From the NCBI GenBank assembly GCA_016125385.1, contig WGLV01000069.1, forward strand, positions 1-64,000: a stretch of DNA of 64,000 nt, in the 5' to 3' direction. Shown here in pieces: positions 45,953 through 53,506 of the stretch. Made by a program: the position numbers and the translations under genes. The notes under the pieces were generated by a model, which was given only the letters and a program-made list of their open reading frames with translations, was not told the origin of the DNA and made no database searches. Each line of letters starts with the position of its first letter. The first letter of the stretch is position 1. The stretch comes from a bacterium. GTDB taxonomy: Bacteria > Hinthialibacterota > Hinthialibacteria > Hinthialibacterales > Hinthialibacteraceae.

Positions 45953-46669
45953 ATGAAAACATCCATTATAATTTCGACAATTCTTGCATTGGTTTTCGCA
46001 ACTTTTACGCTACCTCTAGTATGCAATGCCCAAGCAACTGTGATATCTGACAAAACAGAAAAAATTCGTATCATTAAAGAACTCTGCCAACATCCAATTC
46101 ATCCTTCACATTTCAAGCGAGTCTCTGAAAAATTGGGAATTGATGCAATTGATCTGATTTCAGAAGAAATCCAACAAACACAATCAATTGAAGAAAAAAC
46201 CAACCTCATAATCATGCTGCGCTATTATAATGAAAATGCGCAAAATCACGCGCCGCAAATCCGTGAAATAATTGAGGAAAGCATGGGAAAAGAATTATCT
46301 AATAATCAATTTCGATGTCTTCTAGTCTCCCTTGACACTCTTGCTCAAATTTCGAATGATCGAGAAGACTTATTTAATTTCGCAACCGAAATACTTTACG
46401 AAGATTATTGGAAAACGAGAAAACCACCCACAGTGAATGAGCCTTCTTACAAAGAAGACACATCACTTGTCAAAACTAGAATAAAGAAGAAAGCTTGCAA
46501 TATCCTTGCATGGATTGGCGGCAATGATGCCAGCATGATTCTCAAGGATTTATCGAATCACGAAAAATCTTTGGGAAATAGTCAGTTGGCTTACGTACTT
46601 GCAAAAAGTGCTGAAATAATTGACGAGCATGGGTCATTAAAGGAATATTTGAAGGATATTATCGATTAG
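45953..46669 (+). CDS. Secreted helical protein of unknown function, AT-rich
   Basis: This 238-residue protein has a signal peptide (to about 'PLVCNA') and then helices in HEAT-like pairs ('EKIRIIKELCQH', 'KACNILAWIGGNDASMIL'). No family is recognised. AAAGG lies about 8 nt upstream of the ATG. It follows the metzincin-like gene after 40 nt on the same strand and shares its AT-rich composition, so the two probably arrived and act together. Confidence 0.55.
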   Translation: MKTSIIISTILALVFATFTLPLVCNAQATVISDKTEKIRIIKELCQHPIHPSHFKRVSEKLGIDAIDLISEEIQQTQSIEEKTNLIIMLRYYNENAQNHAPQIREIIEESMGKELSNNQFRCLLVSLDTLAQISNDREDLFNFATEILYEDYWKTRKPPTVNEPSYKEDTSLVKTRIKKKACNILAWIGGNDASMILKDLSNHEKSLGNSQLAYVLAKSAEIIDEHGSLKEYLKDIID

Positions 46670-46708
46670 TACCGCACGGAACCTCATTACGCTAAAGGAG
46701 ATGAAAAC

Positions 46709-47584
46709 ATGAAACTTCTACCATTTCCTTTTTATTTTCTATTTCTACTAGCATTTTGGGCAACTACGGCGTTCGCCGAGGCTGTTCTCATCCAATCGGA
46801 AACCGGTTTGAAATATACGTGGGGCGTGGTGGGGCCTATGCCGCCTCACACTATCGAAGGGCCTGAAATTCCTCTTCACATTTCACCCGCCGGCGCGATT
46901 CAAAACGCGACCGTAGCGATCGATGTCTGGCGCTTCCAGATCGAATCCATTCAAACCGATGACGCCGGTTTTTCGATTCAATTCGAACAGCATGAAAGCA
47001 TCGTCACCATCCATTTGACGCGAACTCAACCGGCGAACGGCGGCGGGAGCCTTAACCTCACGCTGACGCCCACATGGACCGAACCGGCGTTCGATCCGGA
47101 AGCAAAGACGTTCGGACGCTTTGAAATCATCGACGCGGAGGTCGGGATTGAAGATAACGCGGACGCCGCAACGGTTCAGACGGTCGATGGCAGCTGGTAC
47201 GTGAGGGATGACAGCCGCGCCACGCTCGTCACCGCGCGCGTCGTTTCGGACCATACCGGGGAGCCGATTGAAGGCGCGCGGGTTCAGTTGATCGGACTCG
47301 CCGATACGCCGAGCCTGTTCCCCGTCAACCCGGAAAACGCCATCCCCGTCGGCGCCGACGGGGATACTGGCCCGCTGGCGTTCCCGCTGTACGTGGACGT
47401 TCAGGCGCTGGCGAATGGAGGCGCGATTCCCGTTTGGCTGCGGATTGACTATCCGGAAGGCTCTTCATACGAATCGGGCATCGCGCGGATCGACCACCAG
47501 CCCGCTCCCACGGCGCGATCGCTGGATCTGACCGTGCGGGTTCAACCGCGCAGCCGCGCGGCCGGTTGGGTGGAATACCGCTGA
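46709..47584 (+). CDS. Secreted protein of unknown function with composition switch
   Basis: The 291-residue product has a signal peptide ending near 'WATTAFA' and two probable beta-sandwich domains; the C-terminal 'GSWYVRDDSRATLVTARVVS' region with 'DHTGEPIEGARVQLIGLAD' looks like a carboxypeptidase-regulatory-like fold. No family is recognised. The first about 60 nt (the signal peptide) are AT-rich like the preceding genes while the rest is GC-rich like the core genome, as if recombination joined a new signal peptide to an old gene. It is preceded by AAGGAG 9 nt from the ATG. Confidence 0.6.
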   Translation: MKLLPFPFYFLFLLAFWATTAFAEAVLIQSETGLKYTWGVVGPMPPHTIEGPEIPLHISPAGAIQNATVAIDVWRFQIESIQTDDAGFSIQFEQHESIVTIHLTRTQPANGGGSLNLTLTPTWTEPAFDPEAKTFGRFEIIDAEVGIEDNADAATVQTVDGSWYVRDDSRATLVTARVVSDHTGEPIEGARVQLIGLADTPSLFPVNPENAIPVGADGDTGPLAFPLYVDVQALANGGAIPVWLRIDYPEGSSYESGIARIDHQPAPTARSLDLTVRVQPRSRAAGWVEYR

Positions 47585-47651
47585 CCCGCCCGCTTGCCGC
47601 GCGTGACGTTCTCTGGCAGGATGGAAATACCATTCCTCCGGAGGCGCATCC

Positions 47652-49253
47652 ATGTTGAAACGCATCGTTTTTCCACTCGCTTTTTCGTTGATCGGGTTGT
47701 TCGCCATAACCGCGCGAAGCGCGGAAAACACCGATTTATGGAGCCTGGCCCGACAGAATGAAGGCGTGTTCCGCTTTTCCACGCTCTTCACCGCACAGGA
47801 CGTGCGCGACCGGCTTGGCACGGAAGCGGGCATCGGCGAGGCGATCGAGTTCTGCCGCGCGAACGCCATTACCCGTGCGTTCATGGAGGTCTACCGCGAC
47901 GGATACACCGCCGATGAAAAGACCATCACCCACGCCCGCGACCGTTTTCGCGAGGCGGGTTTCACCGTATCGGGCTGCGTGACGCCCACCGGGCTCGGCG
48001 TGGCGTCAACCGGTTATAAGCCGGTTTCCAATTATGAGGCGCCCGAGACGTTGCGCGATTGCGAACGCGTATTCGCCTACGCCGCCTCGCTGTTCGATCT
48101 GATCATGATCGACGACTTTCTTTTCACCGATGATGAGAGCGAGCTCTCCACCCGGGCGCGCGGAAACCGGCCGTGGCCCGAATACCGTCTCGACCTGATG
48201 CTGCGCGTCAGCCGCGACCACATCATCGCGCCCGCCCGCGCGGTCAACCCCAGCGCCGAGATCATCATCAAGTTCCCTCAGTGGTACGACAATTTTCACA
48301 ACCGGGGATACGACGTCGACAAACAAACCGCCCTGTTCGACTGGATCTGGGTGGGTACGGAGACGCGCGACCCCGACAATGAACGCTGGGGCCGAACGGC
48401 GCAATACGAGGCCAATTTCATCATGCGCTGGCTGACCGAACAGGGCGGGAAAAAATGCGGCGGCGGTTGGTTCGACACCTACGGAACCAGCCCGGAAACC
48501 TACGTCGAACAGGCGCGCCAGACCGTGCTGGGCGGCGCGCGCGAAGCCATGCTCTTTCACTACGGCGAAATCGTCAAACGCGCCGATGTGATGGCCGCCC
48601 TGCGCAACGAAATCCCCCAGCTGTTCGATCTCGCTCAAACCGTCGCCGGCGCGCGTCCGGCGGGAGCGCTCGCGCCCAAAATCCCCAACAGCGCCGCGGG
48701 CAAAGATCAATACATTTTCGATTTCATCGGCATGCTGGGCGTCCCGCTGGCTCCGATGCCCTCGCTCGATCCATCGTATCCCGCCGCCGTCTTCGCCGTG
48801 TCGAGCTGGAGCGATGATTTCCCCGCCGCCTTCAAGGCGTATCTCGACGCGAAGAAACCCGTCGCGATTACCTCAAACCTGGCGGCTTTGCTGAAAGAGA
48901 AAGGCGTCGAGGTTCCTGAAAGCGTGATCGTGATCGGCGTCCCAGGCGATCCACGCGGGTTATACAACGCCGATCCGGCCGCGTTGCGCAAAATCGGCGA
49001 TGGGGTGGGCGTGCGCGTTTCGGCGCCAACCCGGGTCAGCATCTACAAATATGACAACGGCGCTCTCGCCATCGAAAATTTCAATAACGAAGCGGTTGAA
49101 GTCGATATTGAACTGACGCAGGGGGCATTGCCGGAAGAAAAATCATTGAAAACGATCGTCTTTCCCAGCAGCGGCTCGGTGGAACTGATCCGAGGTTCGG
49201 ACAAGCAATTCACGCTCAAAATGAAGCCGCGCTCGCTGATTGTGCTGCACTGA
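47652..49253 (+). CDS. Secreted TIM-barrel glycosidase-like protein
   Basis: The 533-residue exported protein (signal peptide to about 'ITARSA') starts with CGGAGG upstream. The first 330 residues look like a barrel of the glycosidase kind ('LFDLIMIDDFLFTDDESEL', 'SAEIIIKFPQWYDNFHNRGY', 'KKCGGGWFDTYGT'), with acidic and aromatic residues at strand ends. The remainder contains a Rossmann-like segment and a beta-sandwich end ('GALAIENFNNEAVEVDIELT'). A GH family could not be named. A terminator lies about 170 nt downstream. Confidence 0.6.
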   Translation: MLKRIVFPLAFSLIGLFAITARSAENTDLWSLARQNEGVFRFSTLFTAQDVRDRLGTEAGIGEAIEFCRANAITRAFMEVYRDGYTADEKTITHARDRFREAGFTVSGCVTPTGLGVASTGYKPVSNYEAPETLRDCERVFAYAASLFDLIMIDDFLFTDDESELSTRARGNRPWPEYRLDLMLRVSRDHIIAPARAVNPSAEIIIKFPQWYDNFHNRGYDVDKQTALFDWIWVGTETRDPDNERWGRTAQYEANFIMRWLTEQGGKKCGGGWFDTYGTSPETYVEQARQTVLGGAREAMLFHYGEIVKRADVMAALRNEIPQLFDLAQTVAGARPAGALAPKIPNSAAGKDQYIFDFIGMLGVPLAPMPSLDPSYPAAVFAVSSWSDDFPAAFKAYLDAKKPVAITSNLAALLKEKGVEVPESVIVIGVPGDPRGLYNADPAALRKIGDGVGVRVSAPTRVSIYKYDNGALAIENFNNEAVEVDIELTQGALPEEKSLKTIVFPSSGSVELIRGSDKQFTLKMKPRSLIVLH

Positions 49254-49423
49254 TTTTTGTAGGTAAACGGACCTTTGCGGCAAGTAAACTTTCGCTCTGA
49301 TTTCCGGACACGTTTCAAAGCGCTGTTTATTACCGAAAAGCAGGCATGGAGCCCCACCGGGCGCTGTTGAATCAGGAAAGAACATCTCTTTCGAATCCAT
49401 TTTCAAAATTTCACATGATGCTC

Positions 49424-49452
49424 AAGAGCGGCGAAAACGCCGCTCTTTTTTT
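49424..49452 (+). terminator. Intrinsic terminator of the glycosidase-like gene
   Basis: AAGAGCGGCG-AAAA-CGCCGCTCTT followed by T5: a 10-bp stem with AAAA loop. Confidence 0.92.
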
Positions 49453-49560
49453 CACCCCATTTTCAATTCTTTACTTAAACAATAATACTTGCCTGATTAT
49501 TAACCACTTATACCTGATTAACGATCAGACTGGCAAGTAAAAAAATTATGCGAATCTATC

Positions 49561-49590
49561 TTGACTCCGGGTTAATAAATAGTTTAAAGT
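49561..49590 (+). promoter_or_regulatory. Candidate sigma-70 promoter
   Basis: TTGACT (49561-49566), an 18-nt spacer and TAAAGT (49585-49590). The -35 box matches the consensus at five of six positions and the -10 box at four. It would give a leader of about 215 nt for the downstream gene. Confidence 0.5.
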
Positions 49591-49814
49591 AATCATTCGA
49601 AACATCGCACCAAACATGATTCTAACTTTGCTATCGTCGCCAGCCTTGGCCTTATTGGGGAGTGTTTACGGGACTCAATTCAATTCGCCTGTCAATTGAA
49701 AATCCCCAAACACGTTCGAATTTGCGATTGTATAGATGTCTATATTCTCTGCTTGTCCGCACGGACAACCGGAGATTGATGATTCCATTTTCATTGGGAA
49801 AAGGAGAATTACAG

Positions 49815-51134
49815 ATGCTGAAACGTGTGAGTTTTCTGGCTTTGATCGCTTGTGTGGCGTTTACCAGCGCCGCGTTCGCGGGCGGTCACTATCAACTGGG
49901 AAGCGCCTGGGTAACGGGAGAATTCGGCAGCTACGTCATCGTGGATGACGCTGGCAACCGTGTTCTCTGCGCCGCCGCGGTCGATGGCGGCGATCCGAAA
50001 CACGCCTGGATCAATCAGGACTTCGGAAACGATTACACCATCCGTTGCGACGTGAACATGCTGACCTGGGCCGATGCGCAAGATCTCAGCCGCGCCGGTA
50101 TCGCGGGCCGCATTCAGCCCGATGGAACCGCCGCCGACGGCGACCACGATCGTGGCGTCACCCTGCTGTTCCACGACAACCTCGGGAACGTGCAGGTTCT
50201 GAACGACCTGCGTGGTTGGGGTCCCAACACGGCGTTCTCTTGGAAAACCCGTACCTGGTACACCTTCGAAATGACCTTCAGCGGCAATTCCGTCTCGGCC
50301 AAGATCACCAACAAGAGCAATCCCACCGACATGGTTGAACTGCCGTCCTGGTCGTTCCCCGATCCCCAGAACCGCCAGAATGGTTTCGTGGGCGTCACCG
50401 CCTCGACCAAAGCGGGTCTGGTCGCGTATTACGACAACTTTGAAGTCGTGAAAGACGGCCAGGTGGTCTTCTCCGACGACTTTGAAGGCACCCCCGCCGC
50501 GCCCTCCGCGGTTGGAACCAGCCCGTTCTGGATCGCCGGTGAAGCCGGTTACTACGTGGTTTCAGGCGGCAAACTGTTCGCCATTGCCTCCAACGCGGCT
50601 GACCCGAAACACCTGTGGTACGCTGGCGAGCTGGTCGGCGGCGGCAGCATCTCGGCCGACGTCACCATGCTGTCATGGGACGACCCGACTCACGACCACA
50701 GCCGCGCCGGTATCGCGATGCACATTAAACCCAATGGTTCCGCTCCTGACGGCGCTCATGACCGCGGCATCAACCTGCTTCTCCACCAGGAACTTAATCA
50801 GGTTCAGTTCCTGAACGATCTGCGCGCCTGGGGCCCGGCTCAAACTCTGGAATGGGCTGTGGGCACGACCTATAAGTTCAGCATGTCATCGAACGGTACG
50901 ACCGTTTCCGGTTCGATCGGCGACTTCACTCTGCCTGACTGGGTGTTCCCCGATCCGCAGAACCGCGCCAATGGATACGCCGGCGTCACCGCCTCGACTC
51001 GCGCGGGCCAGATCGCCTCTTATGACAACGTCGTGATCAAAAACGCGGCGGGCCAGATCGTGTACGAAGACGATTTCGAGACCTTCTACGAACCGACCTC
51101 TTCCGAAGCCTCGAACTGGTCGCTGTTCCGGTAA
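49815..51134 (+). CDS. Secreted tandem LamG-like repeat protein
   Basis: The ATG at 49815 (AAGGAG 10 nt upstream) gives 439 residues. After a signal peptide (MLKRVSFLALIACVAFTSAAFA) two homologous units of about 200 residues follow, both with 'D(V)xMLxW(D/A)D...SRAGIA', 'HDRG(V/I)xLL', '(V)QxLNDLRxWGP', 'FPDPQNR.NGxxGVTASTxAG' and 'VVxxDDFE'. Their beta-rich pattern is that of LamG/DUF1080-like jelly rolls. It ends 'ASNWSLFR', a possible sorting remnant. It probably binds or coats a glycan outside the cell. A terminator with a duplicated sequence follows. Confidence 0.7.
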   Translation: MLKRVSFLALIACVAFTSAAFAGGHYQLGSAWVTGEFGSYVIVDDAGNRVLCAAAVDGGDPKHAWINQDFGNDYTIRCDVNMLTWADAQDLSRAGIAGRIQPDGTAADGDHDRGVTLLFHDNLGNVQVLNDLRGWGPNTAFSWKTRTWYTFEMTFSGNSVSAKITNKSNPTDMVELPSWSFPDPQNRQNGFVGVTASTKAGLVAYYDNFEVVKDGQVVFSDDFEGTPAAPSAVGTSPFWIAGEAGYYVVSGGKLFAIASNAADPKHLWYAGELVGGGSISADVTMLSWDDPTHDHSRAGIAMHIKPNGSAPDGAHDRGINLLLHQELNQVQFLNDLRAWGPAQTLEWAVGTTYKFSMSSNGTTVSGSIGDFTLPDWVFPDPQNRANGYAGVTASTRAGQIASYDNVVIKNAAGQIVYEDDFETFYEPTSSEASNWSLFR

Positions 51135-51174
51135 GAAACTCAGCTGACTTTACTCTTTCATTGACATGAAATCA

Positions 51175-51207
51175 GGGCGGCGGATCAAACGATCCACCGC
51201 CCTTCTT
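51175..51207 (+). terminator. Terminator of the LamG-like gene; copy 1 of a duplicated hairpin
   Basis: GGGCGGCGGATC-AAAC-GATCCACCGCCC (one C/A mismatch in the 12-bp stem) with a T-rich tail. The same hairpin, identical from ATCAGGG to CCCTT, occurs at 51899-51931 after the BrnTA module. Confidence 0.85.
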
Positions 51208-51226
51208 CTGCTAACGACAAAACCTG

Positions 51227-51242
51227 TTTTGTATATACAAAA
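51227..51242. promoter_or_regulatory. Candidate BrnA operator (16-bp palindrome)
   Basis: TTTTGTAT and ATACAAAA form a perfect 16-bp palindrome 17 nt before the brnT start codon. BrnA-type antitoxins repress their own operon by binding palindromes; this is the obvious candidate here. TATAAT at 51256-51261 overlaps the ATG, so if it is the -10 box the transcript is leaderless or nearly so. Confidence 0.5.
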
Positions 51243-51259
51243 ACGTATATGCAGGTATA

Positions 51260-51550
51260 ATGAATCAATACGAATGGGACGAAGATAAAAACCAATCGAA
51301 TCGAAAAAAGCATGGGATCTCATTTGATGACGCCGTGGAATTATTTGAGAACCACCATCTTCGGGTTCCAACGTCCTACACCGCCGAACAGCGTGAACTG
51401 GCGATCGGAATTTTGAACGGCGTCGCGATCACCATCGTATTCACTATGCGGAGAGGCGTCATCCGCGTCATCTCGGCCCGCCGATCGAAAAAGATAGAAC
51501 GAACTGTGCTGCAAGATTGGATTGAACGAAGCGAATCCGATGAAGGATAA
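51260..51550 (+). CDS. brnT: BrnT family toxin (DUF497)
   Basis: The 96-residue protein matches the BrnT ribonuclease-like toxin: 'YEWDEDKNQSNRKKHGISFDDAVELF' and a C-terminal 'GVIRVISARRSKKIERTVLQ'. The typical 'WDxxKxxxNxxKHGxxF' pattern and the 'RxISAR' motif are both present. BrnT blocks translation by RNA cleavage and is neutralised by BrnA, whose gene follows at once. No Shine-Dalgarno better than AGG is seen. Confidence 0.9.
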   Translation: MNQYEWDEDKNQSNRKKHGISFDDAVELFENHHLRVPTSYTAEQRELAIGILNGVAITIVFTMRRGVIRVISARRSKKIERTVLQDWIERSESDEG

Positions 51551-51551
51551 A

Positions 51552-51869
51552 ATGAAAAAAAATAACAATCCTATTGAAGAAATTCGAACCCGCCGAACTT
51601 CGCCCTCGACGGATTGGGAGCGTCTTCGCGCCATGACCGATGAAGAGGCCGAAGCCGCCGCGTCCACTGATCCCGAGTCAAACCCGCCTGTCAGCGAAGC
51701 CGACTGGCGGAACGCAAAACTCGTATCGCGCACGAAAGAAAACAAAGTCGCCATCAGCATCCGGGTCGATTCAGACGTGCTTGAATGGTTCAAAGAAGAA
51801 GGCGGCGGTTATCTGACCCGAATGAATAATGTGCTGCGAACCTATATGGAAGCTCATCGCCAGTCGTGA
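51552..51869 (+). CDS. brnA: BrnA family antitoxin (DUF4415)
   Basis: This protein of about 105 residues has the BrnA/DUF4415 pattern: 'DWERLRAMTDEEAEAAASTD', 'VSEADWRNAKLV' and a C-terminal ribbon-helix-helix 'KVAISIRVDSDVLEWFKEEG'. It binds BrnT and represses the operon. The start is ambiguous: ATG at 51552 (just after the brnT TAA, weak AAGGA 4 nt before) or at 51540, overlapping brnT. The pair is flanked by two copies of the same terminator hairpin. Confidence 0.88.
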   Translation: MKKNNNPIEEIRTRRTSPSTDWERLRAMTDEEAEAAASTDPESNPPVSEADWRNAKLVSRTKENKVAISIRVDSDVLEWFKEEGGGYLTRMNNVLRTYMEAHRQS

Positions 51870-51898
51870 CGTTGGCGCCGGGTGGTTGAAAAATATCA

Positions 51899-51931
51899 GG
51901 GCGGCGGATCAAACGATCCACCGCCCTTTTT
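51899..51931 (+). terminator. Terminator after brnTA; copy 2 of the duplicated hairpin
   Basis: Same hairpin as at 51175-51207, followed by T5. It stands 30 nt after the brnA stop and 29 nt before the end of the convergent beta-propeller gene. Confidence 0.9.
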
Positions 51932-51959
51932 CTTTGAATTCATAAGAACAAAAACCGGG

Positions 51960-53270
51960 TCAGCCCGCGTCTTCGATGCAATACAGGTTGTGTTTCGCCC
52001 GGATGAAAATCTGCTTGCCAACCAGCGCCAGCGATGAATCGACGTCTTCATCCAGCTTGTTCACCGCCAGCGTCTTGATCGAATCGCCCTGTTCGAGCAC
52101 CAGCGTCTCGCCGGATCGCGACGTGATGTAAATTCGTCCTCCACCCGCCACCGGCGATGAATACAGCTCGCCGAGAAGTTCCTGCAACCGGGTGGCTTCG
52201 ATGACATGCGAGCCGTCTGACGCCTTCACGCAGGTCAGAATGGGGCTGTTGCCTTTGGTGAAATAGATCTTGCCGTCCACCAGCAGCCCGGAGGGCACAT
52301 ACGGCGTATCGCGCTCGATCTTCCATGCGATCTTGTCCGTTCCGGTGAGGTCGCCGCGCGCGTCAAGCGGAATGGCGTACAGCGCCGCGCCGCGAAAACC
52401 GCTGAGACAGAAGGCGAGCGTTCCGTCGCTCATGCTGGATGGAATCGGGTTGGCGGTCTGCCCCCCGCATTCCCACAACAGAGAGCCGTCTTTCAGGTCG
52501 TAAGAGCGCGCCCGGTTCTGACCGTTGACGATCACCTGAGTGACGCCGCCGTGTTCGACGATCAAGGGCGTGTCCCAAGTGGTCTTTTCATCGCGGTCGA
52601 CCTTCCAGCGCGGCTCGCCGGTTTTGGCGTCGAGGCAGGTAATAAACGAGGGGCCTTCGTGATCCCAGTTGATGACCAGCGAATCGCCGTGCAGCGCGGG
52701 CGAAGAGCCTTCGCCGAACGCATTGCGCGTCTGCATGTCGCCCAGGTCGCGTTTCCACACCAGATCGCCGTCGAGCGTATAGCAGTAATAGCCCCGCGAA
52801 CCAAACGGAACGTACAGATGCTCTCCGTCCACGATGGGCGAACCCGATGCATACGAGCCATTGGCCTGATGGCCTTCATGCGGAACCTCTTCAACCGCCG
52901 TCTTGCGCCAGATCAAATCGCCGCTGTCACGGTTGAAACAAAACACATCGAATTTGAAATAATGGGTTGGCGCCCCGCCTCCGGCTTGAGCGTCTTCTTT
53001 GACGCGATCGGTTTCGATCGCCGACGTGACGAACACCTTGTCGCCCCACACGACGGGCGATGAAGAGCCTTCGCCGGGAACCTCGGCTTTCCATTTGACG
53101 TTGGTTTGCGCGTCCCACTTCAATGGCGGCTGCGCATTGGGCGCGGCGCCGGTGGCCAGCGGCCCCCGCCACTGCGGCCAGTTGTTCATCCAGGTTTCGT
53201 CCGCCGCGTATGCCGAGGTCTGCAACGCAAACACGGCGAAAGCGAAAATTAACCATTTCAGCCTGATCAT
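51960..53270 (-). CDS. PQQ-like beta-propeller protein, secreted
   Basis: The 436-residue protein has a signal peptide (to 'TSAYA') and the form of quinoprotein-like propellers: 'NNWPQWRGPLATGAAP' at the start, a family hallmark in Planctomycetes-type bacteria, then blades such as 'VFCFNRDSGDLIWRKTAVEE' and 'YYCYTLDGDLVWKRDLGD'. It probably is an exported scaffold or a binding protein. No enzymatic residues are evident. It stands alone on the minus strand, convergent with brnTA. Confidence 0.85.
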   Translation of the reverse strand: MIRLKWLIFAFAVFALQTSAYAADETWMNNWPQWRGPLATGAAPNAQPPLKWDAQTNVKWKAEVPGEGSSSPVVWGDKVFVTSAIETDRVKEDAQAGGGAPTHYFKFDVFCFNRDSGDLIWRKTAVEEVPHEGHQANGSYASGSPIVDGEHLYVPFGSRGYYCYTLDGDLVWKRDLGDMQTRNAFGEGSSPALHGDSLVINWDHEGPSFITCLDAKTGEPRWKVDRDEKTTWDTPLIVEHGGVTQVIVNGQNRARSYDLKDGSLLWECGGQTANPIPSSMSDGTLAFCLSGFRGAALYAIPLDARGDLTGTDKIAWKIERDTPYVPSGLLVDGKIYFTKGNSPILTCVKASDGSHVIEATRLQELLGELYSSPVAGGGRIYITSRSGETLVLEQGDSIKTLAVNKLDEDVDSSLALVGKQIFIRAKHNLYCIEDAG

Positions 53271-53506
53271 AATTCTCTCCGTTCTCTGTTTTGCTTTGAT
53301 TTATTTGCATTTCATGACGAATTGCACGTGACAGGTATTAGAACGATTAGTCTCCCCACGACCGGAACTTGTTCCATCGCGCGGCGTATTGACGCCCCCG
53401 CGCCGGCGCGATTCGCATGTACATCGCGGCCGGGGTTTGATATAGTGCCAATCGCCGCAATGGCGATATCTTGTTATCAATTCCTGCGAAAAGAATGGGT
53501 TCAGTC

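Larger units (their letters stand above)
49254..49814. other. 561-bp intergenic region with terminator and promoter
   Basis: The left part carries the terminator of the glycosidase-like gene. The right part, after about 49,455, is AT-rich and holds a candidate promoter (separate entry) about 225 nt upstream of the next ATG. A short plus-strand frame of 64 codons (49346-49540) has no domain and spans the terminator; it is not called. Confidence 0.55.
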
